From assembly GCF_001649575.2 (NCBI RefSeq), contig NC_051444.1, positions 23,978,043 through 24,042,042 of the forward strand: a stretch of 64,000 nucleotides of DNA. The letters are read 5' to 3'. The DNA comes from Kryptolebias marmoratus (Eukaryota > Chordata > Actinopteri > Cyprinodontiformes > Rivulidae). Below are positions 23,322 through 35,300 of the stretch, piece after piece. Under the pieces are notes generated by a model. It made no database searches and was not told where the DNA came from. It saw only the letters and a program-made list of their open reading frames with translations. Position numbers and translations under genes: made by a program. Within the stretch, counting starts at the first letter, position 1; every line of letters starts with the position of its first letter.

Positions 23322-26300
23322 GTAAGACGCCAACGACAAACGTGATTTATTTTTTCATGTATACCTTTTGAAGTTATCCTTTTGCATTGTGCTTTTTTTT
23401 ATATATTTTATTTATTCACAGAGCGTATGTGGAGAAATATCTCTTGGAAAAGTCAAGACTGGTCTATCAGGAGCACAATGAGCGGTGAGCATGAACGGGA
23501 ATCGCAAACCAAAATGAGAGTATCTAAAGCAAAAAAACGTCAAGAACATCGTCGATTGAGCAGTCGAAAGTGAATGACATTGACCTCAAACACACCTGCA
23601 TCTCTGCACAACCCTAAGATTTTTAAGGTGTTTATTTTAGTAAGAATCAGTCAGCACGTAGGATGGTTTGCATTTTGGCAAGTTTAATATAATTTCGTAA
23701 AGGGATTCGGTTTTATGAAAACTTGAGCTGCACTTTGCCGAAAATGTGATTTGTGCTTTTTTAAGTTGGGAGGGGAAAAAAAGATGCACATCTGATTAAA
23801 TTTAACTGTTTGATTTTTGCCAAAATGTGATTTGTGAAGAGAGGGGAGCTCCAAGCGTGACTTGGACAGTGAGACGCTGGTTGATCTCACATCTGGCCTC
23901 CTGTACTCTCCGCCTCTGACTTTGATGGATTTCAGACTTAGAAATGCTTGTGTGTGTGTGTGTGTGTGTGTGTCTGTTCATGTTAATTTGAATTGGATCT
24001 GGGTCACATGCTGCTCCACGCTTTTAAACACTGTATGCTTATCATTACCAGCGGTTGGAGATTGGCCACAAAGTGTGGTAGATATGCACAACCAGCAGTG
24101 ACGACCTCAGTTCCACTCAGTGCCAGAAACATTCACGGGCCTAATTTTTCTGACCGAATCCTATTTCCTCGTGTTATCCCTGGAATTCGAGCGTCCCTTT
24201 ATCCTGTAAAATTTAAGTCACAAGAATATTTTTTTTTTTGAGAAAGTGTAGCTCGAAGTTGCTAAGATTGATTCATAAAAAGGTTGAAGGGATACTAGTA
24301 ACAGTGATCAAAGTGTATGTAAATTATACCCTCTCTATGTTCCTTAACAAAGTCCTGTTTACCTCCATTGATGATTAAATCAACTGCAATTTATTTTTCT
24401 TCAAAAACGCCAAGTTTTATGAATGGTTACCCAGAGGTCTGCGTTTTGGTAAAAGTTGATAAAGATTTGTGGTCCTTTTTACTATGAAAGTAATAAATGT
24501 GGTCAATAAAAAACTAAAAAATTGTTCCATACTTAATATTGCACATTTTAAGAACATTTTTTCCCTCCAGTTTTTTTTTAAACCTAAAAATTATACATGT
24601 ATATAAAAAATGAAAATGAAAATTTGCAGAGCATGTCCTTCTGCAGCAGCCTTCTAAGCCTGTGAGCCAAAATGATACTGTAGCACAAAATCACCATGGG
24701 GGCCACAAATGCCCCTGGGCTACACATTGGACACCCCTAACCAACCGTATTTCTATCGACCCATTTGTTTTTCCTTTCTTTTTTAGAAACTACCATGTGT
24801 TTTACTACCTGCTGGCAGGAGCAAGTGAAGAAGAGAGAAAAGCCTTTCACCTCAAGAAGCCTGAAGAATACCATTACCTCAATCAGGTAGGAGCTTACAC
24901 TGACTAAAAACAAGCACTAAGGTCAACAAGTACGCCTTATTTTGTCCAAAACCATCCGTTCCCTGCGCTGTGGTGTGTTTGGCATGCTTGTTGTTTACGT
25001 GTGGAGTTGTGCGTGTCTGTATTTTTGCCGTCAGCTTGTCGTTCTCAGTGTCCAGAAACAGGAAAACAAGAACTCAGGACACAAAGGAAACACTGTTGGT
25101 GGCTTTTCAACACCTCCCTCACAAACACGACAGACCTATACCATTAGAAGACTTTCAGCTGTTTCAAACACCCAAGTTTGTTATCGTTTAAATATTTGTC
25201 CTTTTCTACATCATTCGGGGTTTGCCCACTATGAAACCAAAAACGCACGTAAAGCATATGGAATGCTCCACAAAACTCGTTGCGTCTTTTGCCTCTGCGG
25301 CCCCTCCTCCGAAGGCCTTCCGCCTCTGCAGAGGAGAGCAGGGAATTCCTTCCATTCCTCACAGCCACAGATGTGCACATGCGAACACGAGTGCGCATCC
25401 ATACACACCCCGCTGCACGCCGTTCATATCCTCATATCCTCCTCCTCCTCTCCTGTAAGCCTTCATCTCCAACCGTCTGTTTTGGGAAGTTTACAGAAGA
25501 GAAAATCAGAGTCCTGCAGCAGCAGCCTCACCTGTTTGCAGGCAGGATGCTTACAAGCCGTGAAGGCGAGCTGCTGTAATGCCTCCTAACTTACAATTCT
25601 GTAAAAAACAAACCATAGTTGTATGCTGGTGTAGATTCTCAGTCATCCAGGACATGGTAAATCCATAAAAAAAGGTTACAAACAGAAACAGCTGGACATC
25701 TATTCTGCAGTTCTGAAGCTGAGGACGTTTCGCTTCTCATCCGAGGAGCTTTCTCAATTCAAAAAGCAGAGAGTGTGGAGTTCGAACTTTTAAAGCTGAG
25801 ATGTTCTGTAAGCTTGCACGTGAGTCCAGCTTACAGAACATCTCAGCTTTAGAAGCTCGAACTTTGGCCTTGTGAAAAAGGAGCCTGAGCCCCCTGAGTT
25901 CAAAGGTCACCCAGCTTTAATGAAAAGTTCAAAGGTCATGTATCGTTGACGTGCAATTAAAAGCAGAAATCAGACAGAAGAACGGCCAGGCAGTTGAGTT
26001 TATGGCAAAGCTGCCTCTTTAAAAATACTGTTCAAATGTTGTCTCGTTTTGTGACATTGATGTATATTGTACTACTGGACCCCATGTTGGATCAAACAAA
26101 TAGGTTTCATTTCAAGGAGTTTGTTTTTTATTAGGAATGTGGTAAAGAGGTGAAGAAGTCCAGGTTGGATCGAGTGGATGGAGAAAAGGTTCAGGAGTGA
26201 TTTGGGACAAAAGGGTGGCAGCAAAGGTCAAAGGAAAGGTTTACAGGCAGTGGTGAGAGCAGCCATGTTGTATGGTTTGGAGACAGTGGGACGGACAAAA

Positions 26301-29300
26301 AGACAGGAGACAGAACTGGAAGTGGCAGAGCTGAAGATGTTGAGGTTNNNNNNNNNNNNNNNNNNNNNNNNNNNNNNNNNNNNNNNNNNNNNNNNNNTTG
26401 AGGTCATCAGAGGTACAGCACAGGTTGAAGGACTGGGAGATAAAGTTAGAGAGGCCAGACTGAGATGGTTTGGACATGAGGAGAGGAGGGACAGTGGGGA
26501 TATTGGTAGAAGGATGTTAGAGACAAAGAGGAGACATATGGATGCAGTTAGAGAGGACATGGAGGGAGTTGGACTGAGGACACAGAAGACAGAGTTAGAT
26601 GGAGGAGGACGACTCGCCGTGGAGACCCCTGAAAAGGGAGCAGCTGAAAGGAAAAGATGATTCTCAAATCTCCAACTTCCACTGGTAATAAGTGGATCTT
26701 CTAAGTCCTAAAATGATGCTTTAATCTCCTTTATGGAATCCCCTTTCCTAACGAAGATAAAGCTAGTCTTATGTTGTGACTGATAAATAAGAATCTACGC
26801 TGCAAACCTAACTTTAACTCTTTAAAGGCTTCATCTGGTGTGTTTGTGTGTGTGTGTGCCTCTCCATCCCCTGAATATTTCACCCCCCCCCGACCCCGAG
26901 CTCCTGATCTTCACGTGTAACTTCAACGAACAGAAATGCTCAGCTTCCCGCTGCCGTTTGCCCGTGACGTGTTGAAATGTGAAAGTTTGTGTTTTCGCTC
27001 GAATGCTGCCGTCTCACCCTGACCTCGTCGCCTGTGAACTCTGCCCTGACGTTTCCAGATGAAAAAGACACCAAGGCAGCTGCACTGGGACAGTTACTAT
27101 GAGAGCGAACCGGTCAGTATCTGTGCTCTGTGTCTCCACATTTATGGAGAAACGTAGATTTATTTGTCACCTTTCACGCAAAACCACCCCCTTTTTGTCG
27201 TTGTCGTTATGGGCACAGTTGCACACTCTTCCTTCCCTTTCCTTTTGCTCCTTTTTGGATATTTCCTGGTTTGGTTTAGCTGGCGTTCTATTTTAGCTGT
27301 TTGTTTGTGTTTCTCCCCTCTTGGGCTGCTTTTCTGAGTTATGCTGGTATGTTTAGTCACGTCCTGGTCACCGTAAACTGTCTGTGTTGTAGTTTTGATC
27401 ATTGACCAGTTCAGCATTTCTACTCCTGATCTTCAATTTAAAGAAAAAAAAAAACAAAAAAGCTCAGGTTTATTAAAAGCCTATAGATTAACATAAGTTA
27501 CTTTAAGACTGTTAAATGCACTGATATACTTAAAAGTCAGAGGATACATCTTGTTCACAGTCAGTGTCCCACTCCGCTGTAGAAATGCTGGACTGGAGGA
27601 TGTCAATGATCAAGAAAGAGTTGTGGTGCTTTTGCTGCTAATAACACACAAAAACTCGTTTTGAAAAGTGCACTTGGATCCTGGTTTTATTGGGTTTTTT
27701 TCTTTTTCACTTTTTTCCTCCCACTTCAACATACTGTTAATGTGTTTTCGAGTTTCTAAAACTTTCCACATGATATTCAACCCTTACGGAAACACCACCT
27801 GAGCTTCACATGTGCAGAATCACATCTCTACATGTGAAAACATGTTAACATGTGAAACACGTGTTTTTTGTGTGTGATTACGTGAAAAACATTTTAAATC
27901 CAGGTACCCCTTTATATTAATTGTGCCTTTTATAGATTTATTCATGCCTTATAAACAGGTTATTCACACCTTTGTAAACACTTTATAAAGCATTAATAAA
28001 TTGGATATAAAACACTGTTCATACATTGATGCAGGCTACTTTGACTCATTCAGGTGAGTGTCATTTTTTTTTTTAACTAAATAACATTATATGCCAAAAC
28101 AAATTATATCTTTAAACATGCAGGTAACCTCCTGACATTTAAAATTTAAAATTGAAATTCTGAAGAACGATGGCAAACTATCAGGCAAGAAACAAGTCAG
28201 TATTGTTCTTTGTATTGGATGCACTGTAGCTGCTTATTTATTGCTTATCAAAGCCTAATTCATAATTTCATTATTATCTATTTAATAGTAGTTTATAAGG
28301 GCACCTTCACTGTAAAATGGGACTTCATATGCTTGTTTTGAAAGGGAATTTATAATATGAACAATGTTATTTGAGGAATATTACTGTGTAATATGGAATA
28401 AGTTCAACAGGGATTTATGTGTTTGAGGACTTCATGCTATTAGCCATTATTGAAACTTGTAAGAAGTGGAATCAGTTTTCTCCTAAAAGGAATTGGTTTA
28501 GATCTTCCTGCTGTGGAAGTGCAACAATCGAGTTCAGAATAAGGTAGTCAGAGTCCGGACAGAGAATGAATGAGATTGGGGAAAAAAAGGAGGTTTTATG
28601 TTTTTGGAGCGTTTTTCTCTCTGAGGCTTCAGTTTGAGATAATTATAGCAGCTCCAACAGCAGAGCTCACGATACTGATGCTTGAGGGGGTTTCATTAAA
28701 ACAAACAAATCCAGATTCATTCACAGAACTGATTTTGTGTCATTTCTGTTAGAGGCTATATAGATGGCACAAATAATATTTAGTAAACCACATTATAATG
28801 ATGCAGTTCAATCTGCTGTTTGTGAGATGTTTTTTATAAATGAATATGTTCGTATTGTTTCAGACATTTTCTGTTTCCAAACTTTACTCCTGTTAAATAA
28901 AAAGAAATCTCCCCCGTTTCTTCTCACTGCTATTTTAGCTCATCACCCGTCACTTAAACACAAACAAAGCCGTAAATTACCGCTCCTCTCCGCTCTTTTA
29001 TTTTTATTTTTTTCCCCAGCTCGCCAGATTTCTGCGGACTGGTTTTAAAGAGGGCCAGAATTTTCACTCCGTGAGCAGAACCGTCGCCGCTCACGAGTCA
29101 CTCTGCCCTTCAGGCGTCGCTTGTTTGACCCTCAGCTTCTTAAAGATAGCCTTTTTGTTTTATATTTTTTCCCTTCTCTTTAGTATGCATCATTTATTTT
29201 GACCACTTCATCCAACTCTGCTGTGTAAACTGAGAAACTATTTTCAGCATCTTTGCCAGACGTTCTGTAAACAGTGAAAACATTAAGGCGCAGTTTATGT

Positions 29301-32300
29301 CAACAGGCTTAAGGGAGTACTTCTAAACCTCTTTGCAACTTGTCATTAGGAGCCTCTGGCTTCCAGGCCGCTATGTAGGGTTGATAACGCCCGGGTTTTT
29401 TATTCATCTTATTTTTTTTTATTGTCCGCAGGACTGTTTCACTGTCGAAGGAGAGGACCTGAAGCACGACTTCGAGAGGCTTCAGTTGGCCATGGAGATG
29501 GTGGGGTTTCTTCCTGCCACGCGCAAACAGTGAGTGACGCACCAATGCTGGAACGTCTGTGGGATAAGATGTCCTTCTTCCACATTTAAATATACTATTA
29601 CACCAATGCCAGCCTTGTAACGTGATCATTTAAATTAAATCTGTACCGTCAACATCTAAAATGATGGATGGGGCATCTCCACCTCCCTTTGTTTGTTTAA
29701 AATCCAAGCTGGGAGGATCAGGTTTACGGGCGCTGCCATGTTGGATTGTCGGAGCCAGCGTCTGCACACTAGGGATGTTGGGCTAAAAAGTCCCTCTTAT
29801 AACACAAAATCCTGGAGGTTTTGAGGGATCAGAACATGAACTACTACTAAATGTAAATGCAGAAACCATGGTTCTCAAACTGAGGTATAAATACCACAGG
29901 TGGTACTCAGGATCTCTCTAGTGGTACTCAGAAGAATCTTTGGTGTCAACCATTTGCGAGCTGCACTACAAGATAATTAACCACCGTAAACCAAAGTGGG
30001 CTATAAAAAGAAATACTAGAAATGGCGAAACAAGAAGCCCTGTGGAAAATGGAGTGGACGCTGAGTTAGTGGCTACCAGTGAAGTCTCTACAGGACCTCC
30101 TTTCAACAACAGGAGCAAAACACTGAGGAAATTTGATCCAAGGTACCTCAGACGTGCATTGAGTTGTTGCAGGGTGGAGTCGTCAGCAGGCAAGGCATGG
30201 AGCCATCATATCTTAAACTACATGCTTCAAGCAGGCTTAGAGTTTGGCTGGTTTGCTCATTTACGTCACATACCGAGTTAAAATTATAAGCTTGTACTGC
30301 TGTTTTCTTTTTTTTTTATTACTTTCTGTTTATTGAGTTTTTTTTTTTTTTTAAACAATCACATACAAAATTCAGAACGGAAACAGACTGTCGACAAGAG
30401 AAAATACTCACATTCTGACTATATTAAACAGATTACAGGGTGAAAACCGTAAACAGGTATAATTTACATTTTTTGAGCAGTTTTAAATAAAAGAGGAGAG
30501 AGAGACCCGAATTATTCATCGCTGTCTAGAGATTTAGTCCATTTGCTCCATCTCTTTTTATAAAGGTCCGGTTGCAGTCTCAGCATGAACGTTAAGTTTT
30601 CCATTTTGTGGGTTTCTTCCACCAGTACCAGTCAGTCGTTTAGCGTTGGTGGGTCAGGTTGATTGTACTGCTGTTTTCTGAAGTGGCAGTCCTTATAAAA
30701 GCTTTGAGAACCCCTGTATTCGGATAAACGAACATGTGAACATACAGCAGCGAGGCAGGAACTATGGGAATCATTAGACGTTAACTCTTGAGGAATAAAA
30801 GGATCCGAGGTGTATTTTTATTTTTTTTAATCAACCAAAATTCCTATTAGTTTACATGGGCTTCACTTAAACATGTTGTACGTCTACAGTCTACAGGCAA
30901 GATGGCTGCCGCAACTAATCAGCCTTAGCCAACACAGAAAGTGGCCGAACCGCAGTCAGTTTTACAGAAACTAACTCTAAATTTGACCTGCTAGAACCAT
31001 GCACAAAAAACACATTTTTAGCTTATGCAAGTAGCTTTAGAGATATTTGCTCAGTCTGCTTCCTCTACTGTTTTTTTATTGTTTATTTGTTGAACAGGAT
31101 CTTTTCCCTGCTGTCGGCCATCCTTCACCTGGGGAACATCCGCTACAAGAGGAAGACCTACAGGGACGACTCCATAGACATCTGTAACCCAGAGGAGCTG
31201 CCTGTGGTCTCCGAGCTGCTGGAGGTACTGTTCAAACAATACTACGTCTTTCTTTTAGTCTCTTTTGTACAACAAATTGAATTTAGTCAGTGCTAAATCG
31301 TTTATGAAACTGTCAGGCTTTTCTTCTTTTAAGTCCTTGAAGTTTTTGCCCTCTGTCCTCACCAGGTCAAAGAGGAGATGCTGTTTGAAGCGCTGACAAC
31401 CCGGAAGACGGTGACAGTGGGAGAGAGGCTGATTGTTCCCTACAAACTGTCCGAGGTGAGGCTGCGGCACGTCTTACTTTTCCAAATAAGAAAAAAAAAT
31501 GATTTTGAGTTTTTGGGCCAGTTTTAAATTTATTCTCTTTAGCTGAAGAGCTTCGATGGGCCACTTGCGAACAAACGATGTTCCAGGGACTTTCTGAGGG
31601 AAACCGGGGACCTAATTTTGTCCCGGGAACTACAGAGCTTTAAGACCTTGTTCCCCTCTTTGCACCTGCACAACCACTCTGGACTTTTAGGGTTTGTAAT
31701 AGCAGGATAGCAGTTAGTGCATGCAACATTCACTGACCTAAGGATAGCCTTTCCAGGTGACCTGAGCTTACACTGATGTAAAGCACACAAATGAAACCAA
31801 AGCAAACAGAACAGAGCTGTGGTTTCCAGCGTATTTGTGAGTGTGCGCAGTTTTGATGTTGCTGTTTGTATGTCGGTACTCATAAAACCTTTGGGTCATC
31901 ATGTGGGTCATCCTAAGACGTACAAATATAATAAGCTCTTTGAAGGACATCTAATTCTGTCTCTGTGAACAGGGTTCATACAGATGCTGAAAATTAGTTA
32001 TTCTTGATTCTTTGTTTCGTATTTGTAACGACCGTTAATAAAAGGTGCAGACTTAATAAGTGATGACTTTTTTTGTACTTGGTTGCATTTCCTTTAATTT
32101 TCCCCATTTCTGTAGTTATTATAAAACCCACTGTTTTTTTTAAGCAAAAAAACCCCAGATATCACATGACAGGGAATTGCCATTATGAGATTTTATCCAC
32201 CAGTCCTTGGACGAGATGCAATGTGTGTATTATAGCGCCGTCCGTCTGTCCATCTGTTTGTAGACAATTTCTTGGATACCTCATGGGTCGGGGATAACCC

Positions 32301-35300
32301 CTACTGATTTCAAGGTCAAAGGTCAACATCACAGGTGAACCTTTTCCAAAAACCCTCGTCTGTGCTCCAACACTAGACGCACGTATTCAGGATTGTTGTG
32401 TGACTCAAGTGAAGTTGTTTTTCTGAAGCTCTTCTTGCACAGCTAAAGGCTCTCAGTCAGCTGTCTAATCGGGACTCTTCTGTCTGACCCAGCCATGTTT
32501 ACGGGACAGCGTGCACCAGCACTGGATGTCCTCCCGCTTTTGTTTGCGACTCCCTCCGTCTGCGGCGCATCCACACACAACATGTTTAGTGAAAAAGAGG
32601 AAGGCATTTAAAGCTCGCCTCCCTGACGAGTTTTCACTGGGACCTCCGCTCTGAAGACAAAACAAGTCTGCGGACGAAAGCACGTTGTGGGAAAACATGA
32701 CCAGAATAAAGTACGACCTGCACAGATCCTGTAAGAGCCTGACTAAACCTTCCAGCGCTCAAAGTCAAATGTTTTACCAGACTTAATGTGATTTGGGATT
32801 ACATTTTACTGAAGCCGTTTCTGCAGCACTTAACCTCAGACTTTCCCAGAGTGTTAAATATTCCCACTGAACCTCACAACGACCTGCTGGATATTTAGGA
32901 GCCTTTTTTTTTTATTTTTATGAACAAACAGTGATTGTTTTGGTAGCACTCTGGGTGGTCTCCGTGTAAATATTGCTCCAACGGTCTCATCGCCCGTTAA
33001 CTGACACGACGCAGTTGCAAACATGAAAGAAATCTGACAGATCCACGAGGCTTTTGGATGTTCTTAAACTAACTTCCTTCTAATAATGTGAAGCTTTTAG
33101 GTCATTAAACCACACTGCGGACGAGGGGGGTTAAAAAAAAAAAGAAATATCCGTCCTGACGCAATAAAGACGTAATTGGTGTGCCAAAAATACTCTGGTT
33201 AATTGTTTGGAGATGGATGAAGTTTAACGCGGGGTAGCTGCTCGGAGGGGGTTGTTTCTGAAGACTCTGGCTCTCCTGTGATGCAGAGAGGTCAGACCGT
33301 TTCCAGGAGATGTACGGTTTCATGTACAGCAGCAGTCTGGGAGAGGTTCGAGCGTTTCTGATGAGCTGGTTGGTTAAAGATGATATCAGCGGCTCAGAGA
33401 CTTCCTGCTGTGACACGATGCCGCACGCCAGCAAGTCTGCACTGCTGCCATCTGTGTTGAATTCTCAATCTTGGGTACCTCAGTTTTTTCATCTGCTTGT
33501 GGGCTTTTTTTTTACATTTGGGGATGGGATTTATTGTCGAGTCAAAGTTTAAAAGCTTGATTCTCTGTTGAAACAATGCCTGTTTTGTTCAGATTTGAAC
33601 ATTTATGTTGATAGAAGTCACTTTTATTCTTTTAGTTCTTGTCTTCCTCCTTCGTTGGATTTCATTTTGGGTTTCTGCAAAAGTGCTCTGTTACAATTTT
33701 TGTCTATTAGGGACATATGTGACAGTAAACATGTGGAATAAAAGCCACAAAAGTGTCCAGTTTCAGCTAGAAGGATATTCATCTGGGTTTTTGCAGTGAT
33801 TAGTGTACATACAGAAATGATTTTTCATTGCTCGGTGCCAAAAGGCAGAAGGCATGTGTTCATTTGTTTGTCTGTTAGCAAAATATCTCATAAACCACTG
33901 GACAGATTTCACTGAACCTCTGAGAAAGCAGTCACTGGATGTACCTCTGCAACAGATTGTCTTTTGGAGTCAATCCGAGTCAAGATGTCTGCCACAGCTA
34001 ATCAAACTTAGGAAACACGAAAATGGCTTTAACACTGTCAGTTTTACAGATATGGAGCTAAACTGTAGTGTGGTAGTAGCTGAGAATCATCCCCAACACA
34101 TAAAAAGTGATACAGCACCAACAGATTGTGACTTTTTTAACTTGTAAATATGACAGTTTAATGTATCTAAACATTACAATATGCTGGATTTTGGAAAAGA
34201 AAAAAAATGATTGAAGAATTTCGGCCCAATGCTTACAGTAGGATGGATGATAAGAGCAGGACGGTGGTCAGGATGTTTTGGACACTTTCTTGAATTTCTC
34301 TTAAAGCAAGTATTTTTGTAGTTGACTCATTTGTTGATGGACAATTTTACAAACCAAACACAAAGCATTCCTGCCATGAAAGCCACCACTACTGACTTGG
34401 GGGCCCTAGTTTCAAATCTAACAACACTGCTCTGACCACACACATGTCTGCCTTTTAATCAGCCATCAGGGATGATGTCAGTTATATTAAAAATTTGCTA
34501 AAATTGGCCTAATTTATCAGCCGACCGATCAGTCAGTTGACCTTTAATTTCACCTTGTGATTAACAAATTATGTAGCAACTCGGCTTCATACTCTTGCTT
34601 TTCAAATTTAGCTCCAGGTAAAGGCCTACGGAGCAGAATATTCCAAAGAAAATCAAACTTTCACGACTGCGTTTTGTTATGCCAGCCATCAGAAGTGCCT
34701 GAAGGTATATTTCTCTGCAAAAATGTCTTATTTTAATACATCAGGAACATTTTCAGACTGCAGCTTTAGGTGATCATGCTATCCACATCTATATGGAGAA
34801 GAGCAAGACAAAACCACCAGAATTTGCTTCATAGTTTACCTTTGTAATAGCAGTTCAGGTTGATTTGTTTTATTTTCGTAACTAATATGCTTGTTGTGTC
34901 CATGGTTCAGGCTGGTACGGTGCGAGACTCCATGGCCAAGTCCCTGTACAGCGCTCTGTTTGACTGGATCGTCTTCAGGATCAACCATGCTCTGCTCAAC
35001 ATCAAGGACCTGGAAGAGACCACCAAAGTAAAATCAGACACAACACATCAGCCACAGAAGCAGTCTCACTGCTGTGATTAAAACTTTCAAAATAAAAGCT
35101 GCTATTCTAATGATTTTCTGCTGACAAGATTGTTTGCCTTTCTGAAGCTTAAGTTAAAAGATGAGGGTTTCTTACACTCGAGGTCTCCATGTGCTCATGC
35201 ATAAAATTGAAGACGTCTTCTGAATGTCTTTGTGTGGACGTTTTCTTCAGATTTTGTCCATCGGAGTTCTTGACATTTTCGGTTTCGAGGACTACGAGAA

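Larger units (their letters stand above)
24887..27058 (+). other. myo9a intron 3 of window
   Basis: 2172 bp intron. It contains a dispersed repeat with a long inverted repeat (about 25620-25930), a LINE fragment with a 50-N gap (26130-26660), and a C-run near 26883. The open frame 24942-25589 is non-coding by all other criteria. Confidence 0.7.
29530..31097 (+). other. myo9a intron 5 of window
   Basis: 1568 bp intron. It contains a hAT-like relic (about 29868-30710) broken by an L1-like insertion (30309-30662), and a fragment of the AAGATGGC repeat (30840-31000, core at 30899-30910). Confidence 0.75.
31456..34910 (+). other. myo9a intron 7 of window, containing the candidate 87-nt exon
   Basis: 3455 bp between exons 7 and 8. 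Besides the candidate exon at 34618-34704 it holds an AAGATGGC-family repeat unit (33840-34140) and a possible diverged dispersed repeat near 32200-32340. The rest is unrecognised. Confidence 0.7.

Noticed and set aside
24942..25589. 215-codon plus-strand open frame in intron 3
   Set aside because: It has no family resemblance, an erratic composition and no splice logic. It overlaps other open frames and lies fully between two exons that join in frame.
26178..26660. 160-codon open frame crossing the N gap
   Set aside because: It is the LINE ORF2 fragment, and its continuity depends on 50 unknown bases. It is not a host gene.
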